49,592 nt of DNA, taken from Planctomycetia bacterium. GTDB taxonomy: Bacteria; Planctomycetota; Planctomycetia; Pirellulales; Thermoguttaceae. The stretch spans positions 1 through 49,592 of the forward strand of contig JAUNBG010000028.1 of assembly GCA_030527205.1 (NCBI GenBank). The letters are read 5' to 3'. Below are positions 39,120 through 47,565 of the stretch, one piece after another. The notes beneath the pieces were generated by a model. It was not told the DNA's origin. It ran no database searches and saw only the letters and a program-made list of their open reading frames with translations. A program made the position numbers and the translations under genes. Numbering within the stretch: position 1 is the stretch's first letter; each line of letters opens with the position of its first letter.

Positions 39120-40664
39120 TCATTTTTGCGATTGAAATTTCGCAATTTTATCAAAAAAACCATTATTTGCCAACGATTCATAAGCGTTGACATAAAGTTG
39201 ATAAACGTCCTCATAAATCTGATGTCTTGATTCATCCGGTTCAATGGTTTCGGAAATTTGAACCATTGAATCAACTCCTTCTGCATAGGACGAAAAGAGT
39301 CCGACGCCAACTCCGGCCAAAATCGCCGCGCCCAACGCTGCCGTTTCCTGTTCTCGAACAATTTGAACGGAAGTTCCATAAACATCGGCCTGAATCTGAT
39401 TCCAGATTTGCGATTTCGTCGCTCCGCCGCCAATGCGAGTCGTTTCGACCGGATATTTTTGACGTTTCCAAACTTCCATCATATCGCGAACTTCCAGAGC
39501 AACGCCTTCCAAAATGGCTCGAATGAGATCGCAACGTCGATGCGCAAAAGTCATCCCCAAAAAAGCCCCGCGCGCCGACGGATTCCAGCGAGGCGTTGCG
39601 GCAGAAGCCAAATAGGGGAGAAAAAGAATCCCTTTGGAACCCGGCGTCGATTCGGTCGCTTGACGTTCCAGCAAAGAATAAACGGATGTCCCTTCTTCTT
39701 TGGCCTTAAAAGATTCGTAAAGCCCGAGTTCATCCCGGAACCAGCGAAATGAGCTTGCCGCCGCATTGGAAAGCCCCTCGATTTCCCACATATTCGGGAC
39801 AATATGATTTGTACAAAACATTCCGCCCAAATCGGAAACAGACCGATCCGTTGAAAGAATGGCAAGTCCCGCTGTTCCAAGCGTTATTGTTGCCAAACCG
39901 CTGCGGACGCCTCCCATTCCCAAAACGCTGCAATTTTGATCTCCCGCTCCGAGACAAAGAGGCGTTCCGATCGCAAAGCCGCTTTTCTTTGATACTTCTG
40001 CATTTACAACAGCAATTTGGGTTCCCGAAGTCATTGGACGACCGAATGTTTCTTTTTGCAGTTGAAATAACGATAAAAGTCGTTCATTCCATTGCGTTTC
40101 CCGAACATTCCAAACGCCATAAAAAGCAGCGCAACTTAAATCTGTCAGCCAGTCGTCGCCGCCAAATGCCCGCAAAATCAAGTCTTGACATTGAACAATT
40201 CGGTCGATCTTTTCATAAAGACGCGGTTCATTCTCGCGCATCCATAATATTTTGCCAAGCAGCCAGGTCGTTCCAAGGGGAAGGCCTGTTTCATTGATAT
40301 ACTCATTTTCTGATATCAAAGCTCGAACTTCTTCGATCTGTTTTTGCGCTCGAGCATCTTGCCAGGAAATCATCGGTCGAACAAGCTTGCCATTCCTGTC
40401 AACCGGACAAAAACAAGATCGTTGAGCGGAAAAGGCGATTCCTTTAATTCTTTCTGGTTCTATTTCCGATTTTGATATCGTTTCTCGACAGGTTATAAAA
40501 GTTTGATCAATCATCTGTTCAAAATCCTGTTCAACCCAACCGGGCATCGGATAATTGGAACCATATTCATGATAAACTTCCGAATATTTTCGTCCTTCTA
40601 AATCAAACAAACAGCAACGAACGCCTGTTGTTCCCAAATCAACGCCTGCTAAATAATCTGTCAT
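39120..40664 (-). CDS. FGGY-family carbohydrate kinase (xylulokinase-like)
   Basis: 514 aa. Actin-fold sugar kinase: N-terminal phosphate-1 loop AGVDLGTTGVRCCLFDLEG, SAQRSCFCPVD and SWQDARAQKQ typical of XylB/FucK/RhaB, substrate and ATP regions CLGAGDQNCSVLGMGGVRSGLATITLGTAG, and the C-terminal GGGATKSQIWNQIQADVYG and EQETAALGAAILAGVGVG motifs. It phosphorylates a ketose or polyol with ATP; the true substrate is not certain. It sits between the DeoC-like aldolase and the GldA-like dehydrogenase, separated from each by 190-220 bp of spacer that includes repeats, so internal promoters are possible. Confidence 0.9.
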   Translation of the reverse strand: MTDYLAGVDLGTTGVRCCLFDLEGRKYSEVYHEYGSNYPMPGWVEQDFEQMIDQTFITCRETISKSEIEPERIKGIAFSAQRSCFCPVDRNGKLVRPMISWQDARAQKQIEEVRALISENEYINETGLPLGTTWLLGKILWMRENEPRLYEKIDRIVQCQDLILRAFGGDDWLTDLSCAAFYGVWNVRETQWNERLLSLFQLQKETFGRPMTSGTQIAVVNAEVSKKSGFAIGTPLCLGAGDQNCSVLGMGGVRSGLATITLGTAGLAILSTDRSVSDLGGMFCTNHIVPNMWEIEGLSNAAASSFRWFRDELGLYESFKAKEEGTSVYSLLERQATESTPGSKGILFLPYLASAATPRWNPSARGAFLGMTFAHRRCDLIRAILEGVALEVRDMMEVWKRQKYPVETTRIGGGATKSQIWNQIQADVYGTSVQIVREQETAALGAAILAGVGVGLFSSYAEGVDSMVQISETIEPDESRHQIYEDVYQLYVNAYESLANNGFFDKIAKFQSQK

Positions 40665-40744
40665 ATGAAATTAAGCTTTCCTGTTCATATCTGTTGGCAA
40701 TTCTGCTGGCAATTTCGCTCTCAAATCTGTGACAAAGACAAACC

Positions 40745-40800
40745 GAAATCGTTGGGTTCGCAATCCCGACAACAATGTCTGGGTTGCGAATCTTCTGAAT
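40745..40800 (+). repeat. Dispersed repeat, family 2, partial copy 3
   Basis: AAATCGTTGGGTTCGCAA followed by CCGACAACAATG...GGGTTGCGAA. It matches the first halves of the copies at 17395 and 34998 (ATCGTTGGG..CGCAA, CGACAACAATG..CGGATTACGAA). Only about 55 bp is recognisable. Confidence 0.4.
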
Positions 40801-40835
40801 CGGTCGGTCCTTCCGACTTTGATATAACAGTCTTT

Positions 40836-40883
40836 CCCTGTTCCGGAGATTCCCTGTTCAGAAGATTCTCTGTTCCGGAGATT
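40836..40883 (+). repeat. 16-bp tandem repeat, three units
   Basis: Three consecutive units of CCCTGTTCCGGAGATT (the second with CAGA, the third with CTCT variants), ending on the deoC stop codon. A recently duplicated microsatellite-like array in the deoC-kinase spacer. Confidence 0.75.
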
Positions 40884-41595
40884 AGGAAGGATCAATCAAC
40901 CCCGATTCAACCAGCATATCCCAGGAGTCAACGATTTCAGCGGCGCTGCGCGTTCCGATTCGTTCCGCCCCTGCCTTGACAAAAGCGATTGCGTTTTGTG
41001 GCCGGGGAAATTTGACGCCCGCAACTTTGAGTTTCGTTTGAGTTCCGAGCAAGCTCTTTTTCATCAATAAAAACTGTTGCATCGACGGCCCTTCAAACTG
41101 ACCGGTTGACGTCTTGGCAAAATTGATATCTGCTTCTGTAATAAGGTCGCAGGCGATTTTGATTTCCTCATTCGTCAAATAACAAACTTCGATAATACAT
41201 TTTGTAACTGCCCGATTTTTACAAAGTTGAACCAAATGTCGCAGTTCTTCCCGATTGACTTCATATTTGCCGCTTTTAAGAGCGCCAATATTCAAAACCA
41301 TATCAACCGCCGTTGCGCCATTGGCCAACGCGTCTTCGATTTCAAAAGCTTTAACTTTGGGAGAAGCTGTCCCGAAAGGGAACGCAACGCCAAGGCCGAT
41401 TTCGATATCGTCATATCCGGATAATTCTTCTGCGGCCAATGGAATCCAAAATGAGCTGCTGACATAAAAAGCGGCAAAATGATATTCTTTTGTTATGCGA
41501 CAGGCCTCAATAATTTCTGATTCTGTCGTCTGTTTGGGCAGAAGAGAATAGTCCATCATTCGCGCCAAATCCGTTTTGTTTTTTAAATTGACCAA
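40882..41595 (-). CDS. DeoC-family (deoxyribose-phosphate aldolase-like) class I aldolase
   Basis: 237 aa with a TTG start at 41595 preceded by GAGGGA. It is a TIM-barrel class I aldolase. The Schiff-base Lys is K161 in NFAKTSTG, the proton-relay Asp is D98 (ATAVDMVLN), and the second active-site Lys is K190 (KVAG). All three catalytic residues are kept. The family's N-terminal CVNP block, part of the substrate pocket in E. coli DeoC, is replaced by AAFYVSSSFW, so the substrate may not be deoxyribose-5-phosphate. It cleaves or joins acetaldehyde-type units in the family. It is the third gene of the catabolic cluster, between the PHP and kinase genes. Confidence 0.88.
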   Translation of the reverse strand: MVNLKNKTDLARMMDYSLLPKQTTESEIIEACRITKEYHFAAFYVSSSFWIPLAAEELSGYDDIEIGLGVAFPFGTASPKVKAFEIEDALANGATAVDMVLNIGALKSGKYEVNREELRHLVQLCKNRAVTKCIIEVCYLTNEEIKIACDLITEADINFAKTSTGQFEGPSMQQFLLMKKSLLGTQTKLKVAGVKFPRPQNAIAFVKAGAERIGTRSAAEIVDSWDMLVESGLIDPS

Positions 41596-41639
41596 TTTTT
41601 TCCCTCATTTATCCAAATTTGATATTTGTAACTTAATAT

Positions 41640-41735
41640 TTGTTCTTTTTAAAATGTTTTTATATCGAAACCGTTTGGATCACAGGTTTTGCCTTTGCGT
41701 AAACGGTTTGTTTCCGACAGCCTTTCAATCCAATG
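41640..41735 (-). repeat. Dispersed repeat, family 2, copy 4 (inverted)
   Basis: Reverse complement reads TTTACGCAAAGGCAAAACC followed by CGGTTTCGATATAAAAAC, collinear with 17430-17480. Located in the PHP-deoC spacer. Confidence 0.5.
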
Positions 41736-41786
41736 ATTCGTGATTGTCAAGGTTGATTCGGGATTGTCAAAGTTGATTCAGGATTC
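41736..41786 (+). repeat. 20-bp tandem repeat at the PHP gene end
   Basis: GATTGTCAAGGTTGATTCGG then GATTGTCAAAGTTGATTCAG then GATTC: 2.3 units running onto the PHP stop codon (41778). Same style as the array at the deoC end. Confidence 0.65.
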
Positions 41787-42731
41787 GAATATTTCGCCAA
41801 ACGCCTCTTGAGTAATCCCTCGTTCGCCTAAAAAGCGAACTTTGGAACTGTTTTTTTTCGCATCGGCATGATAATCGGAGCCGCCGCTGATAAAAGAAAC
41901 GCGTCTTGAATAACGATCCCGGACTTCTTCTTCGATTTCTTCCGGCGTTTGAGTTCCTTTGTAAGTTGTCTTGTCATATGTATAGGACGCTTCGATCCCG
42001 TCGAGACCGGCGTCAATCAAGCGATCTATATAATCAAAACGACTGATAGAACGACTGGCAAATTGCGGTTGAATTTCCTCATCAATGAGATAAGGATGAG
42101 CGAGAATCGCAATTCCGCCGTTTTGATGAATCAATTGAATCGCGTCCAGGGGATCAATTTTTCGTCGCTTGATATTATATTCCGGCGTATCGCGGACAAG
42201 AATTTTTGCTTCCGACCAGTTCGCAACATATCCTTTTAACGCAATGGTTTCAAAAATATGCTTTCGTTGAACTTCATCGGGAGTTCGAAACGCTTCTTTT
42301 CCGTCGCTTGTTTGATAATGCAGAATGTCGTTTTCCCAATCAATGGAAATCCCATGCCGCGTCAAGATTTCACAAAGTTCGCGATAAGCATTGGATTTGC
42401 TTTCTTTGGCAGCAAAAACTTCGGCAAGAATTCCGGGAGCTTTCCAATCAACTTTATAACCGCAAATATGAACGTCGTCAACAAAAGTATCGCAGGAAAA
42501 TTCATAACCTGGAACGAGATGAAGTCCGCGATTCAAGGCATATTGAACCGTTTCAACCTGAGAACCGTCCGGAAGTTCCAATGTCAACGGCGGAGTTATG
42601 TCATGATCACAAATTCCGAGCGCATAAAGGCCAATTTGAACAGCGTTTTCGATCAATTCAAATGGCGAATCATTTCCATCCGATCGCGTTGTATGCGTAT
42701 GCATATCACATAAATATCGGGGATTGCTCAT
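41778..42731 (-). CDS. PHP-domain phosphoesterase
   Basis: 317 aa from the ATG at 42731, preferred over an upstream in-frame start because GAGGAG is 9 nt before it. The metal-binding PHP motifs are in order: DMHTHTTRSDG near the N-terminus, GICDHD, PGYEFSCDTF, a His in GIAILAHPYL, and SGGSDYHAD at the C-terminus. PHP proteins hydrolyse phosphoesters (for example 3',5'-nucleotide bisphosphates or histidinol phosphate) using a trinuclear metal site. Its substrate here is unknown. Its place between the class II aldolase and DeoC-like aldolase suggests removal of a sugar-phosphate intermediate. Confidence 0.85.
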   Translation of the reverse strand: MSNPRYLCDMHTHTTRSDGNDSPFELIENAVQIGLYALGICDHDITPPLTLELPDGSQVETVQYALNRGLHLVPGYEFSCDTFVDDVHICGYKVDWKAPGILAEVFAAKESKSNAYRELCEILTRHGISIDWENDILHYQTSDGKEAFRTPDEVQRKHIFETIALKGYVANWSEAKILVRDTPEYNIKRRKIDPLDAIQLIHQNGGIAILAHPYLIDEEIQPQFASRSISRFDYIDRLIDAGLDGIEASYTYDKTTYKGTQTPEEIEEEVRDRYSRRVSFISGGSDYHADAKKNSSKVRFLGERGITQEAFGEIFES

Positions 42732-42853
42732 TTTACTTTTCTCCTCTTGCGTTCTTCTATTCAACTCTGTTAAAATAAGGGGTCGACAACTTCGCAAAAC
42801 GCAATTATTGTAAAGGACGAAATGGTGAACCCCTTAGAATATAACGGCTTCGG

Positions 42854-43711
42854 CTAACAACCTTGACCTTCGCCGCCCAAAAGGACAATATATTCTTCAA
42901 GCATGGAAACGAGTTCTTTTTTCGCCGCGGCAAGAACTTTAAGAATATTATATTCCTGACGATGCGATTGAATATAATCGTTCATTGCGTCGATATAAAC
43001 CTGTTTAATTCGAGTTGAGACGTTAAATTTTGACGCTCCGGCTTCAACGAGAGATTTGACGGTTTCGTCATCAAGACCCGTTCCGCCATGAACAACCAAA
43101 GGACAGGTCGTTTTTTGATGGATATCTCGAAGCGTTTGAATATTCAAACGGGGTTCAACCTTATAAAATCCGTGAGCGGTTCCGATGGCTGCGGCAAGGA
43201 AATCAATCCCGGTTTTCTCTTCAAAAAGAAGAGCTTCTTCCGGCGTTGTATAAATCGCCGCATTTTGTGAAATCACAATTTCGTCTTCAACGCCGGCGAC
43301 TATTCCGATTTCCCCTTCTACAGAAACGTCATATTGTTTCGCTTCTTCAACAACTTGACGCGTTAGGCGAATATTTTCTTCAAATGGATTCGATGAAGCG
43401 TCGATCATGACGGAATTAAAACCGGAACGAATCGCTTCGCTCAAAATGTTTAAATCGGTTCCGTGATCCAGATGAAGCGCAATGGGAACTTTGCTGTTTT
43501 CGGCGACAATTCGAACCATTTCGACTATTTTGGGAACGCCGAAACGTTTCAGCGTTCCGGATGAGGTTTGAATGATGGCGGGAGCGTTTCGATGTTCCGC
43601 CGCTTCAACAACAGCTTCAATTGTCAAAAAATCGACAATATTAAAGGCTCCAATGCAAAAACGTTGATCGCGGGCCTGACGAAGCATTGATCTCGTATTA
43701 ACCAACGGCAT
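42854..43711 (-). CDS. Class II (zinc) ketose-bisphosphate aldolase
   Basis: 285 aa. Fructose/tagatose-bisphosphate aldolase family: catalytic Asp82 and Zn-binding His83 in ALHLDHGTD, other zinc ligands His180 (GTAHG) and His208 (VVHGGTG), Glu134 in SVEGEIG, and the phosphate-binding GGTGL loop. AGGA precedes the ATG by 9 nt. The length (~285) fits the GatY/KbaY/FbaA subgroup. It is the first gene of the cluster, with the promoter and operator at 43838-43899 about 120 nt upstream. Together with a second aldolase (DeoC-like) downstream it suggests a pathway ending in dihydroxyacetone phosphate plus an aldehyde. It could be tagatose-, fructose- or another ketose-phosphate aldolase. Confidence 0.9.
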   Translation of the reverse strand: MPLVNTRSMLRQARDQRFCIGAFNIVDFLTIEAVVEAAEHRNAPAIIQTSSGTLKRFGVPKIVEMVRIVAENSKVPIALHLDHGTDLNILSEAIRSGFNSVMIDASSNPFEENIRLTRQVVEEAKQYDVSVEGEIGIVAGVEDEIVISQNAAIYTTPEEALLFEEKTGIDFLAAAIGTAHGFYKVEPRLNIQTLRDIHQKTTCPLVVHGGTGLDDETVKSLVEAGASKFNVSTRIKQVYIDAMNDYIQSHRQEYNILKVLAAAKKELVSMLEEYIVLLGGEGQGC

Positions 43712-43837
43712 ATTGATTTTCCTGTCTTAAAAAGGTCTCTTTTCAATCAATAAAAATTAAATTGTTCTTTTATTGAATTTTAGGACAACTAATCATTCGA
43801 GAGCGTTTCTCGATAATCTTGACCTTGATTAAAATAT

Positions 43838-43899
43838 ATTATTGTCAAAAAAAAAAATAATATCAATGACGATTTGTCTTTTTTTATTGACGTTTTGTC
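43838..43899 (-). promoter_or_regulatory. Promoter and double operator of the catabolic cluster
   Basis: Minus strand: -10 AATAAT (43843-43838), 17-nt spacer rich in T, -35 TTGATA (43866-43861). The operator starts one base upstream: GACGATTTGTC (43868-43878) and GACGTTTTGTC (43889-43899), 21 bp apart. The site-to-hexamer geometry is identical to that at 36553-36614. Positioning of paired sites next to -35 suits an AraC-type activator. Confidence 0.75.
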
Positions 43900-44107
43900 C
43901 AAAAAGAGCTTATTGTTCGATAATTGCCGCTGTTTTTATCAAGAAATGCTAAAAGAAGATTTTATTCAGAATGTCGCTGTGAATTTCATAAAAATGAAAT
44001 TGAAATCTTTTAACAGCTTTTTCTTGGAGAAAGAGTTGAGAGTTGAAGGTTGAAAATTGAAAGTTTCAACTTTCAACTCCGCGTCTGAAGCGAGAAATAA
44101 ATGAACA

Positions 44108-44335
44108 GAAAGTTCTAAAAACCTGTTTTTTTTGCAATAAACTCCAAGGAAGTTCTAAAAACCTCGTTTTTTCAACAAACTCGATTCCGAAGACGTCGCA
44201 AAAACAAGTTCCGGCGGACGAAACGACCGCGTTCCCTGCAGGTTTTGAGAACTTCCTTCCATTCGTGAACGTCGTAAAAACCAGTTCATGCGGACGAGAC
44301 GTCCTTACTCCCAACGGATTTTAGAGCCTCGACAG
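44108..44335 (-). mobile_element. Family 1 element (outer copy D1), interrupted by an inner copy
   Basis: Left half at 44108-44145 (GAAAGTTCTAAAAACCTG...GCAATAAACTCC) and right half at 44261-44335 (ATTCGTGAACG...CGGACGAGACG...GGATTTTAGAGCC). Joined, they recreate copy C's GCGCCATTCAGGAAGCG-type centre. No ORF; looks like a miniature inverted-repeat element. Confidence 0.7.
44146..44258 (-). mobile_element. Family 1 element (inner copy D2) inserted in D1
   Basis: 113 bp with nearly perfect 19-bp terminal inverted repeats: AAGGAAGTTCTAAAAACCT at the left, and the right end reads AAGGAAGTTCTCAAAACCT on the other strand. It is flanked by CC on both sides (44144-44145 and 44259-44260), consistent with a 2-bp target duplication. 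Interior carries CAAGTTCCGGCGGACGAAACGACCGCG. Confidence 0.75.
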
Positions 44336-44371
44336 AGCAATTGAAATCGGTCTTTTTTGCCGAAATAATAA

Positions 44372-44682
44372 TCATTTCGCAAAAGTATTAAGAAAAATCA
44401 ACGTTGGCGCGTCGCCGATTCGGAGACCGCGTAAAATCGTTTGCTTTTCTTCCGTTTGAGCCGACAATTCTTGTTCAACGCCATTGATTTCTGTCTGTTT
44501 AACCGGCGAATCGCTGACCTGCCAGGAATCTTCTGCTTAAATGGCGACCATTCCTACAATGACAAAAAGAACCGTCAGGGTTCCTCTTAGAGCAATTTAT
44601 AACAACTCTTAGAACAATTTATAACAATATTGTCAAGTGTTCCCGATATTCTTGTCAATAACAGCATGATAAACGCTTTCAT
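44372..44682 (-). pseudogene. Decayed gene for a small secreted protein
   Basis: Minus strand. AGGAG (around 44690) precedes an ATG at 44682 (MKAFIMLLLTRISG). The frame is broken by two 22-bp tandem units (44584-44605, 44606-44627). Beyond them an open frame reads GTLTVLFVIVGMVAI, a TAA stop, then AEDSWQVSDSPVKQTEINGVEQ and ends LRIGDAPTLIFLNTFAK (stop at 44372-44374). Removing exactly the two units restores the frame, leaving only the TAA. The hydrophobic run followed by AED resembles a signal peptide. Family not recognised. The remainder of 43712-44783 holds the promoter/operator and the nested repeats. Confidence 0.5.
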
Positions 44683-44783
44683 AATGAGTCTCCTGATTTG
44701 TCGTAAAACTTAATTATATCAGAATTCCTGACTCATGGCAAAAAAACAAGGATTTCAATAACATTTCAACGAAAAAAGCCAAC

Positions 44784-47565
44784 TCAACTAAAACCAGTCT
44801 TTTTCTTCTTCAAAAATGGAATCGAAGAGACGAGCAGTTTGAAGGGCGGAAGTCGCTTCAGGAACGAATGTTGCGGGGACAATGGTTGCGGGAACGAAGG
44901 TTGCGACGGCCCAATCGGACGAACCGGAGTCGTTGTAAGCTCGAACACGGAACATATAGGTTGTGTCCGCTTTGATGCCGGAACAGGTTCGACTCGTTTC
45001 ATTTGCTTTCTTAAACTGCGATAATCGCCAGGTTGTTCCGTTGTCGATTGAATATTCAACACAGAACCCTTTTTCGTTATGCGAGTTATCCGTCCAGGAC
45101 ATCACAACCGTTTTTGTCACAGCGTCATAATCACTGAAAATCACTTCGGTTGGAGCAACAGGAACAAATTTGGTCGAAAACGAACCAACAGCCCAATCAG
45201 AGGAACCAGAGTCATTATAAGCTCTTACGCGGAACATATAATCTCTGTTGACCCCAAGACCGGTACAGGTTCTGCTTGTTTCGTTTGCTTTCTTAAATTG
45301 TGAAAAACGCCAGGTTGTTCCGTTGTCAGTCGAATATTCAATACGGAATCCTTTCTCATTCATGGAGTTATCATTCCATGACATTTCAACCCTTCCGGTC
45401 TCATGGTCATAATCGCTGAATATGACATCAGTTGGAGCAGCTGGAACAAATTTGGTCGAAAACGAACCAACAGCCCAATCGGAGGAACCGCTGTCATTAT
45501 AAGCTCTTACACGGAACATAAAGTCCTTGTTAATAATAAGACCTGTACAGGTTCGACTTGTTTCATTCGCTTTTTTGAGTTGCGAAAATCGCCAGGTTGC
45601 GCCGTTATCCATTGAATATTCAATACGAAACCCTTTCTCATTATTCGAGTTATCGTCCCAGAACATTTGAACCGTTTTGGCAGTCGGATTATAATTTTCA
45701 AAACGAACGTTGCCTGGAGCATTCGGAATAGTTTGTGTTGAAACGGAACCGTAAGCCCAAGCGGAAGTTCCATAAACATTATAGGTTCGAATGCGATATT
45801 GATAAATTTTGTCGGTTCGCATATTTGAACAAAGTCGATATTCCGTGTTTTCAGGCATAAACTGCGAAAGTGCCCAGGTTGTCCCGTTTATCGTATATTC
45901 AATCCGGAAACCATCTTCGTTGTCCGCATTGTCCGTCCAATACATTTCAACCGAACGAGTATCAGGATCATAAGTTCCGAAATGAACATTGGTTGGAGCA
46001 TTCGGCAATTGATATTCATACGCCCCCAAATCGACAATTTCATAATAGATTCGCGGCATATTCAACAAATCATATTGAATCGGATTTCCTTCTTTGTCAA
46101 CGACATAGGAATTATATCCCTGGTCAATCGCCTGAGAATTGTATGCTAAGTTGTAAGAGTGGTTCGCGGCATCGGCAAAAAGCGGTTTTGTCGCATCATA
46201 AATGATTGTATTCGAACTTTCCGTCCAGTCGTTGTAACTCGAAAGGGTATGGTAAGCGTAAATGGAACCCTTTGTGCCGTTTGCAACATATTGATAAAAG
46301 TCATTTCCGTCTTCGCTTGCTTTGTTTTCAGCGATAATACAATTGTAGGCTGTAACCGTTGCCGTTACGCCGTTTCCATTGTAAATTCCGCCGCCTCGAT
46401 TTGCCGAATTTCCGGAAATCGTACAGTTCGTCAAAAAGATCGAATTTGTGCCGGAATAGTTGTAAATTCCTCCGCCAGTCGAGGAACTTGTGTTGTTGGC
46501 AATCAGGCAATTTGTCAAAACGAGAGTTGAATTCTGCCCGTTTACCAATCCCCCTCCCATTTTAGCGGAATTGTTTGTGATAGAACAGTTTATCATTGTT
46601 AATGTGTGCAGGGCATAATTCAGAATTGCTCCGCCGCTTTGGATAACGCCTGTCAAATGATTTTCTGTGATATTGCAACGTTCGATATACAAATCGCCAT
46701 TGCTGATGATTCCTCCGCCGCCATAAGTAGCGTTTCCGCCGGAAATCGTTAATCCGTAGAGCTTAACGGAATTCATTTCGGTTCCGCCGCTTATGGCAAA
46801 GACGCCGCTTTTTTGACCGCCGTTGATAACAAGGCCGTTTGAAAGGGAAGAAGCGTCAATCGTAATGGCTTTTGATACAATGAGTTCCGCGCCGTCAAGA
46901 TATATGGTTTTTCCGTCGAGCGAGGCATCAAAAGTGATTGTCTGGTTATCATTGACATAAAACAGGGCTTCCCGAAGCGACGTTTTATTGTCGTTTGGAT
47001 CAAAGGCATCCAATTCTGTATTGACAACAAGCGAAATGGATTCCAAAGGAGCAGTCGTATTTTGATATTCATAAGCGCCGATATCGACGCCAGATCCAAA
47101 ACGTCGCATTTTGCCGTTTAAATCGCCGGCGGGCAAAGTAACGCTGTTATCTCCGGTATTAATCCCCCAACTGTTGGCAACCAACCGCAAATCAATAGTT
47201 TCCGAATTGGTTAAATTTCCTTCGCTGTCAAAGATGGGAGAATTGACGAACCAGGGATCAATTCCCAAAATGCTGCTATTAGAACTTGTTATGCTTCCAA
47301 AGATATTTTCGCCATAATTTTTTGAAACGATACTGTTTGTCAACGTTAGTTGAGCGTTCAAACCAATGGAACGGATACCAGCGGCGCTCTGCTTTGCCGT
47401 ATTTCCTGCGATTGTGCAGTTTGTGAGCGTCATGTTTGTATTGGTCAAATCAAACGCGCCGCCATGAGCTGTCGCATAATTTCCATAAAAGGCGCAGTTG
47501 GTGAGCGTTACGATTCCTCCATTTTCGCATTGAATTGCTCCGCCGGAAGCCAAAGTTGCGTATTG
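44784..47565 (-). pseudogene. LEPR/beta-helix/FN3 surface protein, C-terminal part after a frameshift
   Basis: About 921 residues open. It begins within a beta-helix rung (LASGGAIQCENGGIVTLTNCAFYGNYATAHGGAF) and continues through many rungs and two choice-of-anchor Q-like segments (LRLVANSWGINTGDNSVTLPAGDLNGKMRRFGSGVDIGAYEY; AIDQGYNSYVVDKEGNPIQYDLLNMPRIYYEIVDLGAYEY), with an LREAL module start between them. From ~517 come four fibronectin type III domains (~517, 605, 700 and 795 to 890). The last three are near-identical (DNGTTWRFSQFKKANETSRTC, MFRVRAYNDSGSSDWAVGSFSTKFVP). The tail LFDSIFEEEKDWF matches the intact LEPR protein's end. It lacks its own start signal and must be read from the N-terminal frame. 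Confidence 0.75.
44900..45740 (-). repeat. Three tandem, near-identical FN3-encoding repeats
   Basis: Units of about 285 bp encode FN3 domains with long identical stretches (for example AYNDSGSSDWAVGSFSTKF). The similarity suggests recent duplication or ongoing homogenisation. A 15-bp micro-repeat (VPATI/VPATF) follows the last domain near 44870-44910. Confidence 0.8.

Noticed and set aside
36675..43711. Bacterial microcompartment locus for fucose/rhamnose
   Set aside because: The aldolases and kinase fit superficially, but no shell protein (BMC-H or BMC-P) or aldehyde dehydrogenase is present in the window.
44900..45740. CRISPR-like regular repeats
   Set aside because: The repeats are about 285 bp, coding, and contiguous without spacers; they encode FN3 domains.
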